Assembly: GCF_007828865.1 (NCBI RefSeq)
Contig: NZ_VIVK01000001.1
Location: 5,394,001-5,458,000, forward strand
DNA: 64,000 nucleotides
DNA from: Kribbella amoyensis
Lineage (GTDB): Bacteria; Actinomycetota; Actinomycetes; Propionibacteriales; Kribbellaceae
Reading direction: 5' to 3'
Under the pieces are notes generated by a model. The model was not told the DNA's origin. It did not search any database and worked only from the letters and a program-made list of their open reading frames with translations. The stretch's first letter is position 1. Each line of letters opens with the position of its first letter. This document shows, in pieces, positions 42,604 through 50,843 of this stretch. The position numbers and the translations under genes are program-made.

Positions 42604-43844
42604 CGGCCGCCACCGGCTCCCGCCAGCTGCCGCAACGGCAACGTCACGTACACCGTGAACACCCCGGCCGCCTGCTGCTCACCGACGCGGCGCACGTCGT
42701 CGTTGGGATGAGTCCCGTTCTCGCCGAACGAGGTCTCGCCGATCGGGTTCTCGCCGGCGTGAAGGGTGCCGCCGAGGAGTTCGACCCGTTCGCGGAGCCC
42801 GACCAGGCCGGTGCCGCGGACCGCGGAGCGCCCGTGGTTCCGCGTCCGCAGCTCGTTGCCGACCACGATCTCCAGCGTGTCCGCGAGGTACGTCAGCCGC
42901 ACCGTCGTCCGGACCGCGCCTGCGTGTTTCGCCACGTTCGTCAGCGCCTCCTGCACCACCCGGTACGCCGCGACCTCGATGCTCGTGTCCGCAGCCCGCA
43001 CCTCGCCTTGTCGCTCGACAGTCACGACCGGACCACCCGGCGGGATCTGCGCCACCAACTCGTCCACCTGATCCAGACTCGGCGGCGGCCGCAACTCGTC
43101 CGGCGTACTCGTCCGGAGTACGCCGAGCAGACGCCGTAGTTCGGCGAGCGAGTCGCGGCCGGTGTCCGCGACGCCGCGCAACGTCCGGCGGGCATCGGAT
43201 TCGGTCCCGGTCTCCGCACCCGCTTCGGCCGTGAGCACGATCCGGGTGAGGGAGTGGTTCAGGATGTCGTGCAGTTCGCGGGCCAGCAGGGCGCGTTCGC
43301 GGTCGGCAGCCTGTTCCTCGGCGACCGCGCGTTCCTGGGCGAGCCGATCGGTCTCCTCGCTGAGCTCGGTGATCCGGCCACGCTGCTCCGCCTCGAACCG
43401 GCCGCTCACCCAGAACGCCAGGAACCCGAGCCCGATGATCACCCCGAGCAGGGCCGCGCTTCCGCCGGCCAGGATGCCGGTGAAGATCGCGAAGGCGATG
43501 CCCAGCACCAGCGCGGTACTGCGCTCCCAGGCCTTGCCCCACGCGGCCACGTAGTATCCGGCGATGATCACACCGAAGCCGATCAGCTGGCTGCCGACCT
43601 GCTCGGTCACCAGGTCGATGCCGATGACAACGAGCAGGACCGCGACCGGGAACCGCCGGCCCCAGGTCAGCGCGACGGTCTGGGCCAGCCCGGACAGGAC
43701 TCCGATCCAGCCGCGCAGGTCGTTCTCCTGGAACAGGGTCCATCCGACCAGCATCGGGAACGCCGCCGTGACCAGGTGGTGCACCTGGTCGACCGGGACG
43801 AGCCCCCACAAGTCCCCACGGCGGCGCCGGCCGGTCAGCTCCAC
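42600..43844 (-). CDS. Sensor histidine kinase, NarX/DesK type
   Basis: A 414-residue kinase with five to six membrane helices (residues 22-148) and no sizeable extracellular sensor domain. A coiled coil (150-188) precedes the HisKA_3 box with H192 (LLARELHDILNHSL), then an HATPase_c domain (EALTNVAKHAG; RGTGLVGLRERVELLGG). GTG 43844 overlaps the preceding gene by 10 bp and is the best-placed start for the first helix. It may sense through partner proteins encoded upstream in the operon, since it has little extracellular surface. Confidence 0.92.
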   Translation of the reverse strand: MELTGRRRRGDLWGLVPVDQVHHLVTAAFPMLVGWTLFQENDLRGWIGVLSGLAQTVALTWGRRFPVAVLLVVIGIDLVTEQVGSQLIGFGVIIAGYYVAAWGKAWERSTALVLGIAFAIFTGILAGGSAALLGVIIGLGFLAFWVSGRFEAEQRGRITELSEETDRLAQERAVAEEQAADRERALLARELHDILNHSLTRIVLTAEAGAETGTESDARRTLRGVADTGRDSLAELRRLLGVLRTSTPDELRPPPSLDQVDELVAQIPPGGPVVTVERQGEVRAADTSIEVAAYRVVQEALTNVAKHAGAVRTTVRLTYLADTLEIVVGNELRTRNHGRSAVRGTGLVGLRERVELLGGTLHAGENPIGETSFGENGTHPNDDVRRVGEQQAAGVFTVYVTLPLRQLAGAGGGR

Positions 43845-44407
43845 GTCCAGACGTCGCGGCGCCGGGCCTGCCTCGTCCTGAACCACAGGTAACCCCCGAT
43901 CGGTACGACGGCGGCCAACGGCAGCAGACCGAGCGACCAGGCTAGTGCCGCGGGTGGTCCAGGCCGACTGCCGACGAGGAGTTCGAGGACCCCGGTGCCG
44001 CGACCGTCCGGCCCGTCCAGGGTGAACTCGAACCGCCACGTCCCGGGCGTCGGCAGCGCGACCACGTCGAAGCCCCAGTCGTCCAAGGCGCGTGGGTGCC
44101 TGGCCAGATCCGTCCCGTCGGCCTTCGACTGCGACTGCGGCCGGAACACCTTGCCAGCTGGTGAAACCGGCCTGATCCGGCCCTTCATGCCCTGGATCCC
44201 GTTGGCCGGTGCGAACAGGAAGTCGAGGGACCGATCAGCCCGCAACGGCCACTCGCTGAACGACGTCCGCACCTCGTACGGGCCGACCTTGGTGATCTCG
44301 GAGTGCACGACCGGTACCGGTGCTGGGGCGGCGGCCGCGGGGACGGCGGTGAAGCTGCCGAGGGCAACGAACGCGGCTGCGGCGGCGAGGATGGTTCGAG
44401 TTCGCAT
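43835..44407 (-). CDS. Secreted or anchored protein with C-terminal membrane helix
   Basis: A 190-residue protein not matched to a named family. It has a Sec signal peptide (MRTRTILAAAAAFVALGSFTAVPAAAA), an outer beta-rich domain (GPYEVRTSFSEWPLRADRSLDFLF; GTWRFEFTLDGPDG) and a C-terminal membrane helix followed by a basic stop-transfer tail (RTRQARRRD). The domain resembles the YtkA/CopC-like beta-sandwich pattern seen in the neighbouring genes. The 3-base gap before it and the 10-bp overlap after it place it firmly in the operon. Function is unknown. Confidence 0.75.
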   Translation of the reverse strand: MRTRTILAAAAAFVALGSFTAVPAAAAPAPVPVVHSEITKVGPYEVRTSFSEWPLRADRSLDFLFAPANGIQGMKGRIRPVSPAGKVFRPQSQSKADGTDLARHPRALDDWGFDVVALPTPGTWRFEFTLDGPDGRGTGVLELLVGSRPGPPAALAWSLGLLPLAAVVPIGGYLWFRTRQARRRDVWTWS

Positions 44408-44410
44408 GGT

Positions 44411-45541
44411 TCAGGCCTCCGAGGTGAGCAGGCGGGACGCCGTCCGGCCGGGCTGAGCGATGGGCGGTTCGGTCGTGAGGCCGGCGCCCGCGATCCGGCC
44501 GAGTGAGCCGAGCTGCCAGCCGATCCACCCGGCCACGGCGCCGATCGGTGCTGCGGGCAACAGCGTCAACGGCGTGGTGCCCAGCGGGACGGACAGATAG
44601 CCGGCCACGACCAGCGTCGTACCGAGCGCGCCGAGGACCGGGATCACCACCTTCGGCGACCACCCGCGAGCGCGCCCGAGCCGCAGACCCCCGGCGTACA
44701 AGAGAGCGGCGAGCGGTAGCGCGAACGGGAGCGTGATCGGCATCGCCGGTACGCCGAGGGCGTAGTCGCGCAGTCCGAGTCCGAGGGAGTCGGCGTAGAT
44801 CCGGGTCGCGGCGGGTGCGAAGAACCACAGCGCGGCGTGGATCAGGATCAACCCGGGCGCGACCGAGGCGACCAGGGCCGGTCGGCGGAGGGCGCCCGCG
44901 AAGACGGACAGCAGCAGGACGCCGGCAGCGGAGATCGCGAGAACGACGGTGGCGATGCCGGGGATCGGCGGGGTGGAGTACAGCAGGAAGACCAGGTTCG
45001 GCACGCACGCGCCGATCGCGATCGTGAGGCCGAGTCGTCCGGCCCGGGTCGAGCGGAGCAGGATGAACGCGAGCAACAGCCCGGCGGTGTCGAACAGCGA
45101 CATCAACGACATCGCGACGTGCGGCGGCGAGGTCGGCGTGACGTCGAACCCGTACACCTCGTGCCACCACAGATCCGCGAGCCCGAACAGCAACCCACCG
45201 GCCCCGGCGCATCCGCAGAGCAGATAGGGGAGCGGCGCTCGAAACGTGCCGAGGACCGTCACCGCAGGCGAGCCGTCGACGTACTGGGACGTGTGGCTGG
45301 CCCGGGTATTCAGCAGGACGATCACGAGCGAGGTGATCCCGGACGTGGCCATGCCGAGGTAGAGGAGGAGGTGCGGCGCGGTGAAGAAGGTGTCGGGGCC
45401 GACGTCGGAATGCCATTGGACGTCCCAGACCATGCCGAGACCGCCGAGCGTGGTGCCGAGCAGCAGGAGCCATGGACCGAGCTGCTCGCGCCTGGGGAGT
45501 TCGCGCAACATGTCGGGGATCCCTTTCGAGTTGGGCGTCAT
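44411..45541 (-). CDS. Polytopic membrane protein with duplicated DxxWH...PH motif
   Basis: A 376-residue protein with about nine to ten hydrophobic helices. No characterised family was recognised. It contains one motif twice: D40-x2-W43-H44-x3-G48-x-D50-x5-P56-H57 and D123-x2-W126-H127-x3-G131-x-D133-x6-P140-H141. Both are at the ends of helices. Paired Asp/His of this kind usually bind a metal or haem, but nothing proves it here. The ATG overlaps the previous stop as ATGA, so it is coupled to the FixH/YtkA-like gene. Confidence 0.75.
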   Translation of the reverse strand: MTPNSKGIPDMLRELPRREQLGPWLLLLGTTLGGLGMVWDVQWHSDVGPDTFFTAPHLLLYLGMATSGITSLVIVLLNTRASHTSQYVDGSPAVTVLGTFRAPLPYLLCGCAGAGGLLFGLADLWWHEVYGFDVTPTSPPHVAMSLMSLFDTAGLLLAFILLRSTRAGRLGLTIAIGACVPNLVFLLYSTPPIPGIATVVLAISAAGVLLLSVFAGALRRPALVASVAPGLILIHAALWFFAPAATRIYADSLGLGLRDYALGVPAMPITLPFALPLAALLYAGGLRLGRARGWSPKVVIPVLGALGTTLVVAGYLSVPLGTTPLTLLPAAPIGAVAGWIGWQLGSLGRIAGAGLTTEPPIAQPGRTASRLLTSEA

Positions 45542-45969
45542 CGGGTGACCGTGACGGGCAGGGTGATCTCATCGGGTCCGGCGGTGCCAGTGATGCGGAT
45601 GGTGAGCTCCCACGCGCCCGTCATCGGGAACAGCTCGCCGTGCAACCGGTACCGGCCCGCGTCGGCGCGGGTCGCCGTGACCTCCGCGGTGGCGTGGCCC
45701 ATGCTCGGCATCGCGGACTCGACCGTGACCGTCTGCGGATCGACCGGTTCGCCCTCGGCGTCGTGGATGAGCAGGTCGGCGTCGATGACCCCGGTCCGGT
45801 CCTCGCCGAGCTGGAGTTCGACCTGGTACTGCGCCGAGGTGGCCCGGATCCCGGCCGGCTCGTCGGTTCCGAGGCGATGGATCACGGCGAAGAGGCCGAC
45901 GGCAACGGCCAGCGCGGCGACGGCCAGCAGGGCCGCGGATCGTCGGCGGACAGGCAGTGTGGTTCTCAT
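45538..45969 (-). CDS. FixH/YtkA-like membrane-anchored protein
   Basis: A 143-residue protein. It has an N-terminal anchor helix (SAALLAVAALAVAVGLFAVI) and a single extracytoplasmic beta-sandwich of the YtkA type. Family-like features are the MPSMGHATAEVTAT strand, with Met and His suited to Cu(I) binding, and the closing GRYRLHGELFPMTGAWELTIRIT. YtkA and FixH domains occur in copper-handling and cytochrome-oxidase assembly loci. It is coupled by ATGA overlaps on both sides. Confidence 0.78.
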   Translation of the reverse strand: MRTTLPVRRRSAALLAVAALAVAVGLFAVIHRLGTDEPAGIRATSAQYQVELQLGEDRTGVIDADLLIHDAEGEPVDPQTVTVESAMPSMGHATAEVTATRADAGRYRLHGELFPMTGAWELTIRITGTAGPDEITLPVTVTR

Positions 45970-47384
45970 GGTTGTCCCTTCGAGACGGTGACGGTGAACG
46001 GCACGGTGTGAATCCGGTAGTCCCGTACGAACTGCACCCAGGCCAGGTACCGCCCGGCCGTCGGGAAGCTGAAGGTGAACCGCAACTCCGGGCCTTCGGC
46101 CGCCACCGACTCGTCCGGGATCGCGCGCTGCGGGTCGTTCGCCTGGGCCGCCATCGACGCCAGCTCGTGAACGTGCCCGAAGACGGTGCCGCGCTCGTCC
46201 CGCAGGACCAGGTGCCCGGCCATCCCGAGCCACGGCTGCAGATCCCGGACCGGCCTGCCGTCGACGCCTACCTGGACGGTGATCGACGCGGGCCGGCCGG
46301 CGACCACGTGCTCCGGTACGACCTTGATGCTTGCCTTCGGCTCCGAACCTCCTCCGGTACTTGCAGCCTGGTTCGGGAGCGGCCGGCCGGTGACGTCGAA
46401 GGACCCGGTGACGAGTTGGGCACCGCTGTCGGCGCGCTCGAACTCGGCGTACAGGAGGTGGCGTCCGGGGGTGGACGCGGTCAGGCGGAGTTCGAGTTCG
46501 CCGGGTCCGGTCCGGACGGGGTGGACGTGACGGAATTCGGATCCGTCCTGGCTGGTGATCACGGTGTGGAGCAGGGCCGCGTGATGCGCGACGAGGTCGT
46601 CGACCGGTCGGCCGGTATTCCCGTCGGTGATGCGCAGCGAGAGGGTGAACGGCTGCCCGGTTCGAGGCTGCGCCGGCGTCGTTCGCAGGGTGAGGTTGGC
46701 GTACGGCCGGCCAGCCGGTGCTGACCCGTCGGCGGGGTCGACCAGTTGCCGCGTGGTCTCCGGCGCACCCGTGGGGGAGGCGGGCGGCAGATCCTTGGAG
46801 AGCACCGCGGTCGTCGACGCGGCCACGAGCGCCACGAGGACGAGTACGGCCTGGGGTACCGCGAACGCCCGCACCCGCGGACGGCGTGCACCGAGGACGG
46901 CGCACCCGAGTCCACCGAGCACGAACACCCCGGCCAGGCTGAACGCGGCGTACGTGAAGTACTCCCAGCCGGCCGGCTCGGGAACGAGGACCCGGAAGGG
47001 TATGGCAGCGCGCTCTGGTCCCGATCGAAGCTCCAGCTCATGCGGCCCGGCCTGCTCGACGTGCAGCCGAGCCGTGGTGATCCCCGGTACGCGCAACGCG
47101 ATCGCGGTCTTCGACAGCGCGCCCTGGTCGACACCGCGAGCAGCGAGCTCGGCGGTGAGCGGGTTGACCGGCGTATGGGCGACCACGTCGACCTGCAGCG
47201 GCCCGGGTACCTCGGGTGTGCGCCGGAGGATGACGGTCAGCTCGTTCCCGCCGAAGGTGAGCGCAATCGACAGATCCGCGCTCGCGCTGACCCCGTGCGC
47301 GTGCGCGGGACCAGCCGGCGCCCCCGCCAGTACGAGAGCCGCGACAAGGGCCAGGGCGGTTCGGAACGCTCTCCGGATCAGCAC
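45966..47384 (-). CDS. Exported two-repeat His-motif protein, putative metal-binding
   Basis: A 472-residue protein. It has a signal peptide (residues 1-29, ending AGPAHA), a beta-rich domain to 135, one membrane helix (142-165), a second hydrophobic stretch (173-193), then two similar outer domains. Each contains a 30-residue segment of equal length: residues 261-290 (VDDL...H273...F285-x-H286VH288) and 379-408 (VRDL...M388-A-G-H391...F402-G-H404VH406). These look like duplicated metal sites. GTG 47384 is favoured by a TAGCGT box 7 nt upstream. A GTG seven codons earlier is possible. It is the first gene of the operon. Confidence 0.78.
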   Translation of the reverse strand: MLIRRAFRTALALVAALVLAGAPAGPAHAHGVSASADLSIALTFGGNELTVILRRTPEVPGPLQVDVVAHTPVNPLTAELAARGVDQGALSKTAIALRVPGITTARLHVEQAGPHELELRSGPERAAIPFRVLVPEPAGWEYFTYAAFSLAGVFVLGGLGCAVLGARRPRVRAFAVPQAVLVLVALVAASTTAVLSKDLPPASPTGAPETTRQLVDPADGSAPAGRPYANLTLRTTPAQPRTGQPFTLSLRITDGNTGRPVDDLVAHHAALLHTVITSQDGSEFRHVHPVRTGPGELELRLTASTPGRHLLYAEFERADSGAQLVTGSFDVTGRPLPNQAASTGGGSEPKASIKVVPEHVVAGRPASITVQVGVDGRPVRDLQPWLGMAGHLVLRDERGTVFGHVHELASMAAQANDPQRAIPDESVAAEGPELRFTFSFPTAGRYLAWVQFVRDYRIHTVPFTVTVSKGQP

Positions 47385-47391
47385 ACCCTCG

Positions 47392-47397
47392 ACGCTA
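47392..47397 (-). promoter_or_regulatory. Leaderless -10 box of the His-motif/TCS operon
   Basis: TAGCGT on the minus strand ends 7 nt before GTG 47384. It sets the operon start and gives a well-formed signal peptide. Confidence 0.5.
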
Positions 47398-47441
47398 GGG
47401 ATCACCGCCGCCCACGACTTAGGCCAAGCGCACTGACTCTG

Positions 47442-47459
47442 CTAGTGCCGGGGAACTAG
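47442..47459. promoter_or_regulatory. Imperfect palindrome upstream of the His-motif operon
   Basis: CTAGTGCCGGGGAACTAG has matching CTAGT/ACTAG ends and CC/GG inside. It lies about 60-75 bp upstream of the operon's start codon, between divergent genes, where a response regulator could bind. Confidence 0.35.
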
Positions 47460-47536
47460 GTGAATCAGTCGGTGCTCAGGTCGCCGAACTGATGCACGGG
47501 CCGAATGTTCGGCGGCGGATAGGGCACGGTGGGTGG

Positions 47537-49036
47537 GTGGATGGACAACTTGTGCTGGTCACGGGGGTGACGGGGTACATCGGCGGCCGGCTGGTACCCG
47601 AGTTGCTCAAAGCTGGGTACCGCGTCCGGGCGATGGCGCGGAACCCGCGACGGTTGCGGGATCGCGAGTGGTACGACCAGGTCGAGGTGGTCGAGGCCGA
47701 CGCCGCCGACCGGCACCAGCTCGACGCCGCGATGGAGGGTGTCGACGTCGCGTACTACCTGATCCATGCCCTCGGCACCGGAAAACGGTTCGAGTCGCGG
47801 GATCGGCATACGGCGCTCACGTTCGGGACCGCGGCGCGGGAGGCCGGGGTCGGGCGGATCGTCTACCTCGGCGGGTTGTACCCGCAGCAGGAGGAGTTGT
47901 CCCCGCACCTGGATTCCCGGCGCGAGGTCGGCGAGATCCTGCTCGCGTCCGGGGTGCCGACGACGGTCCTCCGGGCCGCGGTGATCCTCGGCTCCGGCTC
48001 GGCGTCGTTCGAGATGCTGCGGTACCTGACCGACCGGCTACCGGTGATGGTGACACCGCGCTGGCTCGGTACCCGGATCCAGCCGATCGCCGTCCGCGAC
48101 GTCCTGCACTACCTCGTCGGCAGCGCCACCATGCCGCCCGAGGTCAGCCGCGGCTTCGACATCGGCGGCCCGGACGTGCTCACGTACCGGGACATGATGC
48201 AGCGGTACGCCGCGGTCGCGAACCTCACCCACCGACGCATCGTCACGGTGCCGCTGCTGACCCCGTCCCTGTCGAGCCACTGGGTCGGCCTGGTCACCCC
48301 GGTCCCGAGCAGCATCGCGCGCCCCCTGGTCGACAGCCTCATCCACGAGGTCGTCTGCAAGGAACACGACATCGCCGAGTACGTCCCCGATCCGGAGCCC
48401 GGGCTGACCGGCTTCGACCGCGCTGTCGAGCTGGCGTTGAAGCGGGTCCAGGCCCTCGACGTGACCACGAGCTGGGCGTCGGCCGCGACACCGGGTGCCC
48501 CGAGCGACCCGTTGCCGAGCGACCCCGACTGGTCCGGTGGCTCGCTGTACGTGGACGAACGGTCGAGTGCGGTGTCGGCCACGCGCGAGCGTTTGTGGGC
48601 CGTGATCGAAGGAATCGGCGGCCGCAACGGCTGGTACTCCTGGCGGCTCGGCTGGTGGGCCCGCGGTCTCCTCGACCGGGTCTTCGGCGGCCCAGGACTC
48701 CGCCGCGGCCGCCGCAACCCGAACGACCTGTCCGTCGGCGACCCGCTCGACTGGTGGCGCGTCGAGGAGATCGAGGACCTCCGCCTCCTCCGCCTGCGCG
48801 CCGAAATGCGCCTCCCCGGCCTGGCCTGGCTCGAACTCGTGATCGACCAGGACGCCGAAGGCAGCACCGTCTTCCGCCAACGAGCCCTCTTCCACCCCCA
48901 CGGCCTCCCCGGCCACCTCTACTGGTGGGCCGTCAAACCCTTCCACGGCATCGTCTTCGGCGGCATGCAGCGCAACATAGCCACCAAAGCCGAATCCACC
49001 ACCGACGACCCCCGCTGGAAACCCTCCCGCCAGTAG
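47537..49036 (+). CDS. NAD(P)-binding (SDR/NmrA-like) protein with DUF2867 domain
   Basis: A 499-residue two-domain protein. Residues 1-300 are an atypical SDR: LVLVTGVTGYIGGRLVPELL is the dinucleotide-binding motif, MARNPRRL follows, and VDVAYYLIHALG marks the YLIHA-type subgroup. Residues 350-499 form a DUF2867/SRPBCC-like domain (RERLWAVIEGIGGRNGWYSW, PGLAWLELVIDQ, WWAVKPFH). This fusion is widespread in actinobacteria and its function is unknown. GTG 47537 begins the family N-terminus. The open frame extends 15 codons upstream. Confidence 0.88.
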   Translation: MDGQLVLVTGVTGYIGGRLVPELLKAGYRVRAMARNPRRLRDREWYDQVEVVEADAADRHQLDAAMEGVDVAYYLIHALGTGKRFESRDRHTALTFGTAAREAGVGRIVYLGGLYPQQEELSPHLDSRREVGEILLASGVPTTVLRAAVILGSGSASFEMLRYLTDRLPVMVTPRWLGTRIQPIAVRDVLHYLVGSATMPPEVSRGFDIGGPDVLTYRDMMQRYAAVANLTHRRIVTVPLLTPSLSSHWVGLVTPVPSSIARPLVDSLIHEVVCKEHDIAEYVPDPEPGLTGFDRAVELALKRVQALDVTTSWASAATPGAPSDPLPSDPDWSGGSLYVDERSSAVSATRERLWAVIEGIGGRNGWYSWRLGWWARGLLDRVFGGPGLRRGRRNPNDLSVGDPLDWWRVEEIEDLRLLRLRAEMRLPGLAWLELVIDQDAEGSTVFRQRALFHPHGLPGHLYWWAVKPFHGIVFGGMQRNIATKAESTTDDPRWKPSRQ

Positions 49037-49079
49037 AGGTCGCGCGCAGCGGACGGGAGGTGGTGGGGTTGGTCGGGTG

Positions 49080-49193
49080 GCGGACCTGCAGCACTTGCCA
49101 ACTCGCGGGCTCGGGTGGTTTGCCCGGTGAGTCAGGCGTGGACGGCGTCGGGCGGTGGGGTGGTTGGGCGGTTGGTGAGTGCTGCCGGTCCGC
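49080..49193. repeat. Long imperfect inverted repeat (23-nt arms)
   Basis: GCGGACCTGCAGCACTTGCC (from 49080, arm to 49102) pairs with the reverse complement of 49171-49193 at 20 of 23 positions. The 68-bp spacer is G/T-rich. It lies in the 243-bp gap between two plus-strand genes. It could be a terminator, a structured RNA or a degenerate mobile-element remnant. Confidence 0.45.
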
Positions 49194-49279
49194 GTCAGCA
49201 CGAACGCCGAGCGGCCGCCGCCCTCTGATGGCGCGAGGTTCCTCTGAAATGGTCTTGACCTGGTGGTCACCATGGAGGG

Positions 49280-50068
49280 GTGGCTAGCGGGAGTCTTGGG
49301 TTTCGGACTGATGTTCTTCTGTTGCGGTTGAGTGGTAGCTCTGTCGTGGAGCACGACGACCATCTCGTCGTCCGTACCCCGGCCAATCCGACTTTCTGGT
49401 GGGGTAACTACCTGCTGTTCCGTACTCCGTTCGCGCAAGGCGACCTGCGCCGCCGTCTCGAGACTTTCCACCGCGAGTTCCCCGACGCCAAGCACGTCGC
49501 GTTCGGGCTGGACACCACCGACGGGATCGTCGGGGCCGAGGACGAGCTCACGTCGGCCGGGTTCGAGGTCGAGCGGAACGCCGTCATGACCGCAACCACC
49601 GTCGTCCCGCCGAAGCGGCCGAACACGACCTCGGAGTACCGCTTCCTGAGCACCGACGACGACTGGGAACAGCTGGTCGGCCTGACGCTCGCCGCCTCGC
49701 CGATGGAGGTCGACGGGTACGAGGAGTTCAACCGGCGCAAGGTTCTCGCCGACAAACGCCTGGTGGACGACGGGCATGCTCGCTGGTTCGGGGCGTTCGA
49801 CGGGCCGCGGTTGCAAGCCTCGCTCGGACTCGTGACCGACGGATCCGGGGTCGCCCGGTTCCAGAACGTGCAGACGCATCCCGACGATCGAGCACAGGGG
49901 ATCGCGAGCACGCTGGTCCACCGAGCCTCGACGTACGGGCTGACCGAGCTGCGAGCGCACACGGTGGTGATGGTCGCCGACCCCGGGTACCTCGCGATCA
50001 AGCTGTACCGCTCGCTCGGGTTCACCGATTCGGAGGTCCAGATCCAGCTCACCAAGCCCGCGCCGTGA
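49280..50068 (+). CDS. GNAT family N-acetyltransferase
   Basis: A 262-residue protein whose C-terminal half is a GNAT domain. ASLGLVTDGSGVARFQNVQTHPDDRAQGIASTLVHRA contains the acetyl-CoA-binding Q/R-x-x-G-x-A/G loop (RAQGIAS), and LAIKLYRSLGFTDSEVQIQL is the last helix-strand unit. The N-terminal half (about 120 residues, WWGNYLLFRTP) is a degenerate second GNAT-like domain common in actinomycetes. The acceptor is unknown. GTG 49280 is the only plausible start, though GGAGG lies unusually close to it. Confidence 0.85.
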   Translation: MASGSLGFRTDVLLLRLSGSSVVEHDDHLVVRTPANPTFWWGNYLLFRTPFAQGDLRRRLETFHREFPDAKHVAFGLDTTDGIVGAEDELTSAGFEVERNAVMTATTVVPPKRPNTTSEYRFLSTDDDWEQLVGLTLAASPMEVDGYEEFNRRKVLADKRLVDDGHARWFGAFDGPRLQASLGLVTDGSGVARFQNVQTHPDDRAQGIASTLVHRASTYGLTELRAHTVVMVADPGYLAIKLYRSLGFTDSEVQIQLTKPAP

Positions 50069-50089
50069 CCGCCGTGAAAGGCTGCCGTC

Positions 50090-50842
50090 ATGAGTGAGAA
50101 GGAATCCGTACCCCGCGTCGCGCTGGTGACCGGTGGCAGCCGGGGGATCGGTGCCGGGGCCGCGATCGCGCTGGCCGAGGACGGGTGGGACGTCGGGATC
50201 AGCTACCGCACTCGCAAGGACGAGGCCGACCGCGTGGTCGCCGCCTGCGAGCAGCTCGGCCGCCGGGCGTACGCCGTCCAGGCCGACGTGGCCGAGTCGG
50301 CCGATATCGAGCGGTTGTTCGACGCGATCACGGCCGAGCTCGGTCCGATCGGGGCCGTGATCAACAACGCGGGCGTGGTCGCGCCGACGGCACGCGTCGA
50401 GGAGTACGACGTCGAGCGGCTCGAGCGGGTCTTCCGGATCAACGCGATCGGAGCGTTCCTGGTCGCCGGCGCCGCGGTCCGCCGGATGTCCACGGCCCGT
50501 GGTGGCGCGGGCGGTGTCATCGTCAGCGTGTCGTCGCGCGGCGCGGTCCTGGGTTCGGCCAACGAGTACGTCGACTACGCGGCGAGCAAGGCGGCCGTGG
50601 ACACCTTGACCGTCGGCCTCGCGCACGAGGTCGCCAAGGAAGGGATCCGCGTCCTCGGCATCCGCCCCGGCCTGATCGAGACCGACATCCACGAGGAAGG
50701 CCGGCTGGACCGCATCGGCACGACCCCGCCGCTGGGCCGCACCGGCAAGGTCGAGGAGGTGGCGGCCCTCATCGCCTTCCTCGCCTCCGACCGGTCCTCC
50801 TACATGACCGGCACCATGGTCGACGTCTCCGGCGGTCGCTGA
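50090..50842 (+). CDS. SDR family oxidoreductase (3-oxoacyl-ACP reductase-like)
   Basis: A 250-residue classical SDR. It has the TGGSRGIGAGAA cofactor motif, ISYRTRKDEA (basic residues favour NADP), INNAGVVAPT, catalytic Ser in VSVSSRGAV and Tyr/Lys in YVDYAASKAA. The C-terminus ends YMTGTMVDVSGGR, as in glucose-dehydrogenase/FabG-type enzymes. The substrate is unknown. It starts 21 bp after the GNAT gene, so they may form an operon. It converges with the cyclase gene. Confidence 0.92.
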   Translation: MSEKESVPRVALVTGGSRGIGAGAAIALAEDGWDVGISYRTRKDEADRVVAACEQLGRRAYAVQADVAESADIERLFDAITAELGPIGAVINNAGVVAPTARVEEYDVERLERVFRINAIGAFLVAGAAVRRMSTARGGAGGVIVSVSSRGAVLGSANEYVDYAASKAAVDTLTVGLAHEVAKEGIRVLGIRPGLIETDIHEEGRLDRIGTTPPLGRTGKVEEVAALIAFLASDRSSYMTGTMVDVSGGR

Positions 50843-50843
50843 C

